Below are positions 8,097-17,206 of a DNA stretch of 64,000 nt, piece after piece. The stretch is from Idiomarina sp. (lineage in GTDB: Bacteria > Pseudomonadota > Gammaproteobacteria > Enterobacterales > Alteromonadaceae), in contig JAFIFH010000052.1 of the NCBI GenBank assembly GCA_020832105.1, positions 34,529 through 98,528 of the forward strand, given 5' to 3'. A program made the translations under genes and the position numbers. The notes beneath the pieces were generated by a model. That model was not told the origin of the DNA. It did no database searches and was given only the letters and a program-made list of their open reading frames with translations. Positions within the stretch are counted from its first letter, which is position 1. Each line of letters begins with the position of its first letter.

Positions 8097-9284
8097 TTAC
8101 AACGCCTCACCACATACGTAGGCACTCGACCATGCCCATTGGAAGTTATAACCGCCAAGCCAGCCGGTGACATCAAGAACCTCACCGATGAAGTACAGTC
8201 CTGGCTGGCGCTTACTTTGCATGGTTTTAGAGCTGACTTCGTCAACGTTAACCCCGCCTAAGGTGACTTCAGCAGTGCGATAGCCTTCTGTGCCATTGGG
8301 TTTAAGTGGCCAGTGGTGAAGGCGCTCAGCAATAACCTTTAATTCAGCATGGCTGTAATCGGCCATGTTTTTTTGTGGCCAGGTTTCGCGCTCCAGCAGC
8401 ATGGTGACAATGCGCTTTGCGAAATGAGTGCTTAACCAGGCTTTTAAGCCGGCTTTAGGTTGCTCGGCCTTTGCCTGTTTAAGTGCACTAAGGGCATCGA
8501 TATGTGGCAATAAGTTAATGCTCACTTTTTCGCCAGGCTGCCAATAGGAAGAGATCTGTAAAATACCCGGTCCGCTAACCCCGCGGTGGGTAAATAGCAT
8601 GGCTTCTTTGAAGCTGGCGCGCTGATTCTCAGCAATGACATCACAGGCAGTGCCGGACAGCGGCTCGAACTGTGTTTTATCGTCATCGTGCAAGGTAAAA
8701 GGCACAAGCCCGGCGCGCACCGGCATAATACTGTGGCCAAACTGCTCTGCAAGCTTAAAACCAAACGGGGTCGCGCCGAGTTTTGGCATTGAGAGGCCAC
8801 CAGTGGCAACCACCAACGCCGGGGTTTGATAGTCACCTTGCGAGGTGGTTATCTGATAGCTTTCGTTGCGGTAATTCACACTAAGAATATCAGTGCGCAG
8901 TTGGACCGTCGCGCCGTTATCGCTGCACTCTTTCATCAGCATGCGCACAATGTCTTTGGCCGAGTGATCGCAAAATAACTGACCTAAGGTTTTCTCGTGG
9001 TAAGCGATACCATGGCGGTCAACCTGAGCGATAAAGTCCCACTGGGTATAACGACTTAACGCAGATTTGCAAAAATGCGGATTGGCAGAAATGAAATTGT
9101 CCGGCGCGGTGTACATATTGGTGAAGTTGCAGCGACCACCACCAGAAATCAGAATTTTCTTACCCGCTTGTTTGGCGTGATCCAGCACCAACACATTTTT
9201 TCCGCGCTTGGCGGCGGTGGCGGCACAATGCAAACCAGCAGCGCCCGCGCCTAGCACAATTACGTCAAAAGTCTTTACTTCCAT
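8097..9284 (-). CDS. NAD(P)/FAD-dependent oxidoreductase, HI0933/YhiN family
   Basis: A 395-residue flavoprotein of the HI0933-like family (E. coli YhiN). The N-terminal Rossmann fold has GAGAAGLHCA near residue 12 for FAD binding and KKILISGGGRCNFTN near 42, a signature of this family. GGLSMPKLGATPFG near 156 is the second conserved block, and the C-terminus has LYFIGEVLDVTGWLGGYNFQWAW, the FAD-binding tail shared by all members (given here in part as FIGEVLDVTGWLGGYN). The physiological reaction is not established for the family. It converges on the Sel1 protein and diverges from the YfcC carrier. Confidence 0.92.
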   Translation of the reverse strand: MEVKTFDVIVLGAGAAGLHCAATAAKRGKNVLVLDHAKQAGKKILISGGGRCNFTNMYTAPDNFISANPHFCKSALSRYTQWDFIAQVDRHGIAYHEKTLGQLFCDHSAKDIVRMLMKECSDNGATVQLRTDILSVNYRNESYQITTSQGDYQTPALVVATGGLSMPKLGATPFGFKLAEQFGHSIMPVRAGLVPFTLHDDDKTQFEPLSGTACDVIAENQRASFKEAMLFTHRGVSGPGILQISSYWQPGEKVSINLLPHIDALSALKQAKAEQPKAGLKAWLSTHFAKRIVTMLLERETWPQKNMADYSHAELKVIAERLHHWPLKPNGTEGYRTAEVTLGGVNVDEVSSKTMQSKRQPGLYFIGEVLDVTGWLGGYNFQWAWSSAYVCGEAL

Positions 9285-9466
9285 TTACTTAGCGCCACGT
9301 TATCAAACCATTTCTAAATGAGTCAGGTCATCGGGGGAGTGAAAAAAAGCTCGCTTAACACCTGCAAAGCGGGCATTTTAGCACATTCGGTGGCAAATCG
9401 GATTTGCGCCGCGCCACGCTTTTGCATAGTCTAGAGCGCGTTTAAATTCGGGGAACATATACCATT

Positions 9467-10840
9467 ATGTCAAAAATAAAAATTCCACATACGCTGGTGC
9501 TGATGTTCATCATGATGATGGTCGCGCTGGTTTTAACCTGGGTGCTACCCACCGGGACTTATGAACGGGTCGAGATGGATGGCCGTACCGTGGTCCAGCC
9601 GGGTAGTTTTGAAGTGCTCGAAGAGGCACCAAAATTAAGCCCGTTGCGCCTGCTCACAGTGATTCCCGAGGCCCTGGCCTCTGCCCAGGACGTCATTTTC
9701 TTTGTCTTCCTGATTGGTGGTGTGCTGGGTATTATCCGTCACACTGGCGCGCTGGACGCAGTGATAGGCAAGTTGCTGGAGAAATTTGGCAGTCGCATGG
9801 GCTTACTGATTTTCGGCGGTATGTTTATTTTCGGGTTGTTCTCGTCGGTGATCGGGATGGCTGCCGAGTATGTGGTTTTCGTCGCTTTATTGGTGGGGCT
9901 TTGTAGGGCAATCAAACTCGATGCGATGGTGGCAATGGGGATTCTCGTCGTCGGCTATGGGGTCGGGTATGGACTCTCCCTGACCAACCCGTTCACGGTT
10001 ATGATCGCTCAGGCCATCGCGGAAGTTCAACCAGGTAGCGGTAACTGGTTGCGGATTTTACTGCTGGTACCGATTTTCGCGGTGGGCTTTCATCATGTCT
10101 ATAGCTACGCGAAGAAGGTCAAAGCAGACCCTGCCAACTCTTTATTAGCAGATTTACCTGCAGCAGATGTGCAGGAAGACCCAGACGCCTACCCTAAAAT
10201 GAGCAAGACCCACATCGCGGTGATTTCTGCGTTTGCGCTGACCTTAGCGCTGCTGGTGTTTGGTATTCAGGTGTATGGCTGGTATCTGACTGAGCTGAGT
10301 GCGCTGTTTGTGGGCCTGGGTATCGCAACCATCTTTATTGGCCGTTTGGGCTTTGATGAAGCCGCGCAAAAATTCATTGACGGTGCCGCGCAACTGACTG
10401 CCACAGCATTGCTGGTCGGGTTCGCGCGAAGTATTGCGATGATCATGGAAGATGGTCTGGTGCTCGACACGGTTATCCATTACCTGTCGATGCCGGTGGA
10501 CGCCTTAGGCTCTTACTTTGGCGCTGTGGGCATGCTGTTCATTCAGTCATTCCTCAACCTGTTTATTCCATCAGGTTCAGGTCAGGCCTTTGTGACCATG
10601 CCCATCATGGTACCTATTGCGGATACCGCTGGGATTGGTCGTCAGGTGGCGGTACTTGCGTTCCAGATGGGTGACGGTTTCATGAATATGATTGTTCCAA
10701 CCAACCCGGTACTGATGGGTATTCTGGGCTTAGCGGGTATTCCGTACGATCGTTGGTTCCGCTTTATGATGCCGCTGATGCTGAAGTTACTGGTGGTGTG
10801 TTCGCTGGCGCTGATGTTTGCGGTGTTTGTTGGTTACTAG
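9467..10840 (+). CDS. YfcC family (DcuC-like) carrier
   Basis: A 457-residue polytopic inner-membrane protein with about eleven to twelve hydrophobic segments. The start IPHTLVLMFIMMM and the VLPTGTYER loop, then NPFTVMIAQAIAEV and the late segments NLFIPSGSGQAFVTMPIMVP and TNPVLMGILGLAGI, match the YfcC/DcuC group of anion or basic amino-acid carriers. Members are annotated as C4-dicarboxylate, arginine or peptide carriers, so the substrate is open. ATG 9467 follows GGGGAA at about 12 bases. The gene is alone and ends at a strong two-way terminator. Confidence 0.88.
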   Translation: MSKIKIPHTLVLMFIMMMVALVLTWVLPTGTYERVEMDGRTVVQPGSFEVLEEAPKLSPLRLLTVIPEALASAQDVIFFVFLIGGVLGIIRHTGALDAVIGKLLEKFGSRMGLLIFGGMFIFGLFSSVIGMAAEYVVFVALLVGLCRAIKLDAMVAMGILVVGYGVGYGLSLTNPFTVMIAQAIAEVQPGSGNWLRILLLVPIFAVGFHHVYSYAKKVKADPANSLLADLPAADVQEDPDAYPKMSKTHIAVISAFALTLALLVFGIQVYGWYLTELSALFVGLGIATIFIGRLGFDEAAQKFIDGAAQLTATALLVGFARSIAMIMEDGLVLDTVIHYLSMPVDALGSYFGAVGMLFIQSFLNLFIPSGSGQAFVTMPIMVPIADTAGIGRQVAVLAFQMGDGFMNMIVPTNPVLMGILGLAGIPYDRWFRFMMPLMLKLLVVCSLALMFAVFVGY

Positions 10841-10866
10841 CCAAGCATTCATAATGCGAGGTCAGT

Positions 10867-10903
10867 AAAGCCCTGTATCAGTTCACTGATACAGGGCTTT
10901 TTT
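10867..10903. terminator. Bidirectional rho-independent terminator
   Basis: A perfect 15-bp stem (AAAGCCCTGTATCAG with its complement), a four-base TTCA loop, then a T run. The mirrored A run serves the opposite strand, so it can end both the YfcC gene and the convergent ElaA-RsmJ gene, whose stop codon overlaps it. Confidence 0.93.
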
Positions 10904-12227
10904 AATAGGCTTGTTTGATATAAATGTCGAAGCGATGTTTCTTGCTAGTGACCTGGGCATGCGGCTCGCGGTTAGCTAAGAAAGGTGCCTTCGCTGGGCG
11001 TTTGACCACCACCCGGTGGGTTGCCAGGCCAAGTGCAGCGTCCAGTAAGGCGTTGCTATCTTGATCGTTACCCACCAGCTCCTGCAACATCTGCATGTCT
11101 TTTTTAACCGCTGCAGATTTATCCCGGTGAGGGAACATCGGGTCTAGGTAGATCGCCATCGGCGGTCGGGTCATTAGCTGGGCGGCATAGGCTGGCTCAA
11201 GAATACTCCCTGCAGGGAGCACTCGCACCCGTTCACTAACCCAAGGGCCGATGTGAGCGTCGTGACTGGCTCGGTACACTGCATCACTTAACAGCGCATG
11301 AATGGCTCGATTACGCTCAAGGAACCTCAGGTTACAGCCTGCGTGCGCAAGAATCATCCCATCCCGGCCAAGGCCGGCTGTGGCATCTAAAATATCCGGG
11401 CGATGACCTTTTTGAATACCCAGAGCACGCACAATGGCTTCATCACGCTGTGGTCCCGCCTGACGCCGCCAGGCTTGTTTACCGCCAGTAAAATCTAACA
11501 CTAGCGGATTTACTTTAGGGTGATGCTGCCAGCGCAGTTGCAGGCCTTCCTGAGTCAGCTCCAGCACAAAGGGGTGTTCATTTGCACCTTCTGGCAGTTG
11601 CAGCTCTTGAGCTAAATGCAGCGCCGCTGGCGCCAACTCTGGATCGCCTGCCAGCAACGCAGGTAACTCCGTTTGAGGGATAGATTTAGGTTCAGCCGTA
11701 TCGCTTGAAGCTGCTGGATGCGTTGGCTGGCTGTGGTGCGCCGCTGACAAGCGCATGTCCTGATGAGGAATATTATCTTCCAGGTATTCATGCCCTTCAT
11801 CGACAAAGCCGAGGGAGTGATAGAAATCAAGCAGGTAAGTCTGCGCACCAATTAATATATCGGTGTCAGGGTCAGCGGCAAAGGCTAACTGCATCGCCCT
11901 GTGCATCAGTTGGCGACCGAGTTGCTCGCCGCGGGCCTTAGGCGCGACAATCACCCGGCCAATGCGATGCGCACCGTGGCTGGCGCCATGGTTCAGTGTG
12001 GTTGTTTGCTGATCATCATTCAGCGCAGCGAATACCCGGGCATAAGCCACTAAATCACCATCAACATAGCCCATGACATGCAGTGCCAGGTGGTCTTCGC
12101 CATCAGCGTCCTGATAAGGACATTGCTGCTCAACCACAAAGACCTGCTGGCGCAGGGCCAGGATCTGATAAAGCTCATCCAGGCTCAGGGCGGTGAAAGT
12201 TTTACTGTACCAACGTAGTTTGCTCAT
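10902..12227 (-). CDS. rsmJ: Fusion of ElaA-type GNAT acetyltransferase and RsmJ 16S rRNA methyltransferase
   Basis: One uninterrupted frame of 441 codons joins two proteins that are separate in E. coli. Residues ~1-160 match ElaA, a GNAT acyltransferase: FVVEQQCPYQDADGED near 30, GRVIVAPKARGEQLG near 90, and GAQTYLLDFYHSLGF near 127. Residues 161-185 form a Ser/Pro/Thr/His-rich linker. Residues ~185-441 match RsmJ, which makes m2G1516 in 16S rRNA: DATAGLGRDG at 281-290 is the SAM-binding motif, YLDPMFPHRDKSA is the catalytic block, and VVVKRPAKAPFL follows. No stop or internal ribosome site breaks the linker. It lies 12 bases after dam and may share its transcript. Whether the GNAT half acts on the ribosome is unknown. 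Confidence 0.9.
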   Translation of the reverse strand: MSKLRWYSKTFTALSLDELYQILALRQQVFVVEQQCPYQDADGEDHLALHVMGYVDGDLVAYARVFAALNDDQQTTTLNHGASHGAHRIGRVIVAPKARGEQLGRQLMHRAMQLAFAADPDTDILIGAQTYLLDFYHSLGFVDEGHEYLEDNIPHQDMRLSAAHHSQPTHPAASSDTAEPKSIPQTELPALLAGDPELAPAALHLAQELQLPEGANEHPFVLELTQEGLQLRWQHHPKVNPLVLDFTGGKQAWRRQAGPQRDEAIVRALGIQKGHRPDILDATAGLGRDGMILAHAGCNLRFLERNRAIHALLSDAVYRASHDAHIGPWVSERVRVLPAGSILEPAYAAQLMTRPPMAIYLDPMFPHRDKSAAVKKDMQMLQELVGNDQDSNALLDAALGLATHRVVVKRPAKAPFLANREPHAQVTSKKHRFDIYIKQAY

Positions 12228-12239
12228 GAGAGCGCCTCG

Positions 12240-13064
12240 TTAAAAAATGCGGGCGGGATAATACGCGAGCAGTTCGGCGACTTTATTGCGCGTATCACCT
12301 TTTTGCGAAATATAGCGGTTCACTTGAAGTGGCGTTAATTCCGCCTGTTGATAATAGATCCTGCTTAAGCTGGTGTCATGGTTGCTAATCAAGACTGAAA
12401 TCCCACGCTTAAATGCCGCCTGCTCCGCTTTCTTGGCCAATACCGCCTGTTCATCCAGGCTGAAGCCGCCACTGGCATAGCTGGTAAAGCTGGCAGTAGG
12501 GCTAAGCGGCAGATACGGCGGGTCGCAATAAATAACCTGGCCTTTACGCGCCCGCCGAAAACTGCTTTGAAAAGGCTGACAGGTAAAGGTCGCCTTTTTC
12601 GCTTTCTCGGCAAAAAACTCCAGCTCTGCTTCCGGAAAATAGGGTTTCTTATATTTGCCGAAGGGCACGTTGAACTGGCCACTGGCATTGTAGCGACACA
12701 ACCCATTGTAGCCGTGGCGATTGAGGTATAAAAACAGCAGCGAGCGGTGATAGGTGTCGGTGCTAAGATTAAACTCGCGACGCAGGGCATAGAAGGCATC
12801 AGCCTGGTTATAGCGGCTACTAAAAAAGCGCCGGGCATCGTTAATATAAGTTTTCGGGCGGCGCTTCACGACTTGGTAGAGGTTAATCAGGTCCGCGTTG
12901 ATATCGTTTAGTAGATAGTGCTCATAGTCGGTGTTTAAAAACACCGATCCCGCGCCTACAAATGGCTCAACCAGCTTATCACCGGGAGGCAGAACGTGAT
13001 TAATGGCATCCACCAGCGAATATTTGCCGCCGGCCCATTTTAAAAATGCGCGCTGTTTTTTCAT
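12240..13064 (-). CDS. dam: DNA adenine methylase
   Basis: A 274-residue N6-adenine methyltransferase, expected to act on GATC sites for mismatch-repair strand choice and replication control. It opens with FLKWAGGKYSLVDAI, the SAM-binding motif I of the alpha class; VEPFVGAGSVFLN follows near residue 33, and YCDPPYLPLS near 180 contains the catalytic DPPY. Length matches E. coli Dam (278). The order aroK-aroB-damX-dam is the same as in E. coli. It starts five bases after the damX stop, so it is translated from the same message. Confidence 0.96.
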   Translation of the reverse strand: MKKQRAFLKWAGGKYSLVDAINHVLPPGDKLVEPFVGAGSVFLNTDYEHYLLNDINADLINLYQVVKRRPKTYINDARRFFSSRYNQADAFYALRREFNLSTDTYHRSLLFLYLNRHGYNGLCRYNASGQFNVPFGKYKKPYFPEAELEFFAEKAKKATFTCQPFQSSFRRARKGQVIYCDPPYLPLSPTASFTSYASGGFSLDEQAVLAKKAEQAAFKRGISVLISNHDTSLSRIYYQQAELTPLQVNRYISQKGDTRNKVAELLAYYPARIF

Positions 13065-13069
13065 TTTAA

Positions 13070-14698
13070 TTAGTTATTATCCTGAGCGCTGTTGTTCATC
13101 ACCGGTGCGAGATCTTGATGGACCAGGCGTACCGCTTTTAGCCATGGTTGTATGCTCTGTAAGTCGTCATTGCTGGCCAGATACGCTTGCGCTGCGTTGG
13201 CACTGGTAAAGTCACCAATCACCACCATATACCAGGGCTGTTGATCGCGAAGCGTTTGGTAAATGGCCATCTCAGGGTGCTCGAAACCGGCCAGAAACTG
13301 CATCAGTCGGGGTTCACTGTTAAACGCCGCGACCTGAAAAACGTACCGATTTGCGTCTCTTTGCCACAATTCAAGATTATCATAGGCGTGCAGCCAGGGG
13401 TTGAGGTTTTCTGCTTCGACGACCTCTTCTTCTTCATCAACAGAAGGGCTTTGCTCTGTAGCGGCTTCTTCAGTCGGTGGTTCGTCAGCCTGTTCAGCAT
13501 CTGGCTGGGTTGTAACCGATTCTTCTTGCGCTTGGTTTTGCAAATAATTGACGGGCTGCACCAGTTGGAATTGTATGTCACGCGGTGGTGGTTGCGTATC
13601 TGCCCGCTCACGTAACCGCTGCATGGCCTGTTGATAGTCCATCACCGGGGCAGTGGTGTCTTCACTCTCTTGATGAATCTCTGCTTCATCAGTGGGTAAA
13701 ATAGGTGGTGTAAATGTGGCAGTGGCAGGTTCTGATTCAACTGTCGCGGGCTCATTATCCTGGGTGGTATGCAGCCAGGCAGCCACTGCGATGGCAATAA
13801 TCGCCGCAAGGCCAACTAACACGAACACGAGTTGATTACTGGTCAGTTTTTTAGCCGCAGCGGGAGTCGCCTGGGTGGCTGTGCTGGCAAGCTTGCGGTT
13901 ACGCGCCTGCATCGCTTTCTCAGTGTAAGGTTGCACCAACAGTTGGTCTTCCAGCTGGGCCTGGATCTGGCCTGGAAAGCCCTGGGTTTGATTGAGTAAA
14001 TCGTTAATGGCGGCTTCGTCTAAGGCGTTAATCTTAGCATCGACGACGTCGTTCTGATTTTGTTGAGTGGCGATGAGCTTGCGCGCAAACCATTGCTGTT
14101 CGCGCTTAAAGAAGGCCGGCACCTCCACCAGCACAGGTGGTTCGCTATTCCCCAGCGCGACGCCCTTACTGGCGCGCTTGACCCAGCCGCTTTCACCGGC
14201 GATCACCACACTCACACGATGTTCAGGGTTGAACAGATGGCGACTACTGACCAGCTCCTGTAATTCACTGAGGATTCTGCCAGGTAAACTCGGGCCATTA
14301 TCGATGCAGATAACCAGGTGTTGGCGACCCGGCTTAATATTGCGTTGTAATGCTTCGAGCAGGCTATCGTCGGTGGAATAGGCATCGAGCGAGACCAGCT
14401 GACGCAGCAGTTTGGTGCGTAAGGCATCGGCGGAGCCTTTACCCGGCTCGGCGCTAAACGCGAGGTTGGCATAATCCGAAGCTTGCTCAAGAAACACCTC
14501 TAGAATAGTGCTCTTTCCGGCGCCCACCGGGCCACTTAAAAATATTAGGGTTTCACTAAAGGCCACATGATTATGTAGCTGGTCAAGCACACTTTGCTGA
14601 CTGGTGGTTATCTTGGTGGGGATCGCCAGGCCAGGATCGCGATCATCGGTGGCTGACTCGTTCGCAAGATGATTGGCTGGTCTTGGTTGATATGCCAT
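13070..14698 (-). CDS. damX: DamX cell-division SPOR protein with N-terminal AAA ATPase domain
   Basis: A 542-residue protein. Residues ~25-260 form an AAA-like domain with Walker A GPVGAGKST near residue 56 and a Walker B-like VICIDNG. A hydrophobic helix near 287-308 crosses the inner membrane, an acidic Pro/Glu/Gln-rich linker follows, and the last ~80 residues are a SPOR domain (YVFQVAAFNSEPRLMQFL, then WYMVVIGDFTSANAAQAYL) that binds denuded septal peptidoglycan. The domain order and position between aroB and dam fit DamX. DamX tunes septation in E. coli. Three bases separate it from aroB, so all four genes look like one operon. Confidence 0.92.
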   Translation of the reverse strand: MAYQPRPANHLANESATDDRDPGLAIPTKITTSQQSVLDQLHNHVAFSETLIFLSGPVGAGKSTILEVFLEQASDYANLAFSAEPGKGSADALRTKLLRQLVSLDAYSTDDSLLEALQRNIKPGRQHLVICIDNGPSLPGRILSELQELVSSRHLFNPEHRVSVVIAGESGWVKRASKGVALGNSEPPVLVEVPAFFKREQQWFARKLIATQQNQNDVVDAKINALDEAAINDLLNQTQGFPGQIQAQLEDQLLVQPYTEKAMQARNRKLASTATQATPAAAKKLTSNQLVFVLVGLAAIIAIAVAAWLHTTQDNEPATVESEPATATFTPPILPTDEAEIHQESEDTTAPVMDYQQAMQRLRERADTQPPPRDIQFQLVQPVNYLQNQAQEESVTTQPDAEQADEPPTEEAATEQSPSVDEEEEVVEAENLNPWLHAYDNLELWQRDANRYVFQVAAFNSEPRLMQFLAGFEHPEMAIYQTLRDQQPWYMVVIGDFTSANAAQAYLASNDDLQSIQPWLKAVRLVHQDLAPVMNNSAQDNN

Positions 14699-14701
14699 CC
14701 G

Positions 14702-15781
14702 CTACCCTCGCTGGCGGCTGACCGCCTGTCGCAACGCTGACTCGCTCACGTCGGCGGTGACAACCGCCTGGCCAAGACCTTGCGGCAGTATAAACCGGAC
14801 TTGTCCTGCTTTGACCTTTTTGTCCCGTAACATCAGCTGTTGCCACTCAGCCCACGCCATCGACTCTGGTGCCGATACGGGCAGGTGGGCGGCTTTGAGT
14901 AACGCCACCACCCGCGAATATTCATCGTCAGTCATCCAGCCTTGCTGCTGACTGACATCACAGGCAATGGCGATACCTGCAGCTACGGCTTCACCGTGCA
15001 GCCAGGTGCCAAAGCCCTGTGATTTTTCAATGGCATGGCCAAAGGTATGGCCAAGATTCAGCAACGCGCGCTGTCCTTGCTCGCGCTCGTCTTCACTCAC
15101 CACCTGCGCCTTACAGGCACAGCTACGCAGAATCGCTTCGGTGAGTGCGGCGTCATCGAGGTCGGTCAGCCGGGTTATATTGATTTCAAGCCAGCTAAAA
15201 AACTCTGCGTTTGCCATGACCCCATATTTTATCACTTCGGCAAGGCCGGCACTCAGCTCTCGCGCTGGAAGGGTATGCAGACACTGGGTATCAATAAGTA
15301 CTGCACGGGGCTGGTGGAAGGCACCAATTAAATTTTTGCCGCGCGGGTGATTCACTGCCGTTTTTCCACCCACTGAAGAATCCACCTGAGACAGCAATGT
15401 CGTGGGGAGCTGGACGAAGTCAACACCGCGATGGAAACTAGCGGCAACAAACCCAGCAAGATCGCCGACCACGCCACCACCTAGGGCAACTACGGTGCAA
15501 TCTCGGGCGAAACCGCTGCCAAGTAACGCATCGAGTGCGTCCTGCCAAGTGGCTAAGCTTTTTGCGGATTCGCCATCAGGCATGCAAAAAACCATAACCT
15601 CATGGTTGGTCAACGCCAATTGCACCTGCTCTAGATAGAGAGGTGCGACCACGTCATTGGTAACAATAAAGATTTGTTGGTTAAGGGCAGCAGATAAGGT
15701 GTCTGCAAGTGTCGGCAGTAGGTTACTGCCGACATAGATCGGGTAGCTGCGCGAGCCTAATTCGACTGAAAGCTGTTGCAT
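14702..15781 (-). CDS. aroB: 3-dehydroquinate synthase
   Basis: Second enzyme of the shikimate pathway (359 residues), converting DAHP to 3-dehydroquinate with NAD+ and a divalent metal, in the cytoplasm. GGGVVGDLAGFVAASFHRG near residue 102 is the NAD/phosphate site, LPTTLLSQVDSSVGGKTAVN follows, and LNLGHTFGHAIE near 245 holds metal-binding histidines. Length is that of E. coli AroB (362). It follows aroK by 26 bases and precedes damX by three, the usual operon. Confidence 0.97.
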   Translation of the reverse strand: MQQLSVELGSRSYPIYVGSNLLPTLADTLSAALNQQIFIVTNDVVAPLYLEQVQLALTNHEVMVFCMPDGESAKSLATWQDALDALLGSGFARDCTVVALGGGVVGDLAGFVAASFHRGVDFVQLPTTLLSQVDSSVGGKTAVNHPRGKNLIGAFHQPRAVLIDTQCLHTLPARELSAGLAEVIKYGVMANAEFFSWLEINITRLTDLDDAALTEAILRSCACKAQVVSEDEREQGQRALLNLGHTFGHAIEKSQGFGTWLHGEAVAAGIAIACDVSQQQGWMTDDEYSRVVALLKAAHLPVSAPESMAWAEWQQLMLRDKKVKAGQVRFILPQGLGQAVVTADVSESALRQAVSRQRG

Positions 15782-15807
15782 AGAGATACCCTGGTGCAGA
15801 GAGACAG

Positions 15808-16326
15808 TTAAAAACCGAGCTTCTCAATGATTTGAGTTGCTACAACTTTAGCACTTTGATCATCAGTTTCTACCACCACGTCCGCAATTTCTTCGTAAAG
15901 CGGATCGCGAAATTCAGCCAGATCTTCGAGTACTTCCCGCGGATTTTCAGCTTCAGCAATCAACGGTCGGCGTTTGTCTCGCTCGGTCCGCGCCACTTGC
16001 TTGTCAATTGTGGTTTTCAGATATACCACAATGCCGCGAGCCGACAGCCGGTTACGGTTTTCTTTACTCACAATTGAGCCGCCACCGGTGGCCAGCACAA
16101 TACCCATATGCTCTGTGAGCTCTTCGATAACTTTCTCTTCACGCGCACGGAAGCCTGCTTCACCCTCAAGCTCAAACACCCAACTAATATCCGCACCGGT
16201 GCGTTTTTCAATCTCGGCGTCAGAATCAAAAAATTCAAGGTGGAGCGAGCGTGCGATTTGACGGCCAATGGTGCTTTTACCAGCTCCCATCGGGCCTACA
16301 AGGAATATATTACGTTTTTCAGCCAT
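15808..16326 (-). CDS. aroK: Shikimate kinase I
   Basis: A 172-residue kinase that phosphorylates shikimate. The protein opens with [19 protein letters not shown], nearly the same as E. coli AroK, with the Walker A loop at residues 10-19. [14 protein letters not shown] binds shikimate, [11 protein letters not shown] is the second substrate loop, and RDKRRPLI is the lid. The frame is open to 16365, but the start at 16326 matches the family and is used here; the ribosome site is weak (AACAAAGAT). It heads the aroK-aroB-damX-dam operon after a 109-base gap. Confidence 0.96.
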   Translation of the reverse strand: MAEKRNIFLVGPMGAGKSTIGRQIARSLHLEFFDSDAEIEKRTGADISWVFELEGEAGFRAREEKVIEELTEHMGIVLATGGGSIVSKENRNRLSARGIVVYLKTTIDKQVARTERDKRRPLIAEAENPREVLEDLAEFRDPLYEEIADVVVETDDQSAKVVATQIIEKLGF

Positions 16327-16435
16327 ATCTTTGTTTACTTCACTTTCATAGCTGTGACTCACCAAAAGAAACGAGTGTTTTTAATTAGCACCCCTGAACT
16401 TGCAAAAAAGACACGGGATTATGGCAAAAATAGGG

Positions 16436-17206
16436 CTAAAGGGCAACCGTAAAGGATTCACCCTGAGGACAGGAGGGAGACGCAGCATGCCAGCGAAATT
16501 CAACGGATTCGCTACCAATTCGCAACAATTGCCACGAATATTCGAGCATTTGGTTAACTGCCAGGCGTTCGCTACGACCATTGAAGATGATCTGAATATA
16601 CCCTCTTGAAGGCCATACTGCCTGCACAGTCATGTCAGGAAATACAGCAACCTGGCAGTCGCGACCATGGTCTGCGGTGGTTGCCGGTGTGCGCTCATCG
16701 GGCTCGCTTAACGCTATCGGCTGGGCACTATTGTCTTGATATCTACCGGGGGCAAGCTGCAGCTCCATGGTAACTAGCGGTGCGTCATTCGCAGCTCGAG
16801 TCCAGCGTAACTGATAGTTTTGTGGTGCCAGATTACTTTGCGCTATCTGGTTAGTGAAGGTAGCGAACGCACGCCAATTGGCAGAGAACGTTAGGCTAAA
16901 GCTTTCCCTTTGTTGAGTCATCGCGGGGCTTTGCAACTCACGCATGAATTCGTATAGCATCGCGCTACTTAAAGCGGGTAGCCTGGGCGCCGCCGGTGAA
17001 TTGTCGATGGCGCTGACCGGGGTAGTTGGCATAGCAACTGGGAGAGGCTGGTTATGATGCCGCCAATACTGATGAGCAACCACCAGCAGCGCACCTGTCA
17101 GTGTGGCGGCCGTGACCGCGCGGCGAAGCTTGCGTGGTAGATGAAGCCAGGCGCTCAATAATGGAGTAAGCCATGGCAATTTAAACACCCAGTCAGTCGT
17201 TAGCAT
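16436..17206 (-). CDS. PilO/PilP-like assembly protein (compacted hof/pil locus)
   Basis: A 256-residue protein with a basic N-terminal ~30 residues and one membrane helix (about 32-46: AATLTGALLVVAHQYW). Residues ~80-155 look like the alpha/beta periplasmic domain of PilO/GspM. Residues ~190-256 hold short beta strands (VQAVWPSRGYIQIIFNG, then LRIGSESVEFRW) and two cysteines, recalling the PilP/HofP beta-sandwich. The place between mrcA and aroK is where hofMNOPQ or pilMNOPQ sits in other gammaproteobacteria. Its ATG overlaps the TAA of the upstream gene by one base. The homology is weak and inferred from layout, so the call is cautious. No secretin gene follows. Confidence 0.5.
   Translation of the reverse strand: MLTTDWVFKLPWLTPLLSAWLHLPRKLRRAVTAATLTGALLVVAHQYWRHHNQPLPVAMPTTPVSAIDNSPAAPRLPALSSAMLYEFMRELQSPAMTQQRESFSLTFSANWRAFATFTNQIAQSNLAPQNYQLRWTRAANDAPLVTMELQLAPGRYQDNSAQPIALSEPDERTPATTADHGRDCQVAVFPDMTVQAVWPSRGYIQIIFNGRSERLAVNQMLEYSWQLLRIGSESVEFRWHAASPSCPQGESFTVAL

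Noticed and set aside
12240..13064. dam considered as part of a restriction-modification system
   Set aside because: It matches housekeeping Dam, is in the aroK-aroB-damX operon, and has no endonuclease gene nearby.
13187..13615. A 142-codon plus-strand frame inside damX
   Set aside because: It is antisense to the linker and SPOR region of damX and has no family resemblance.
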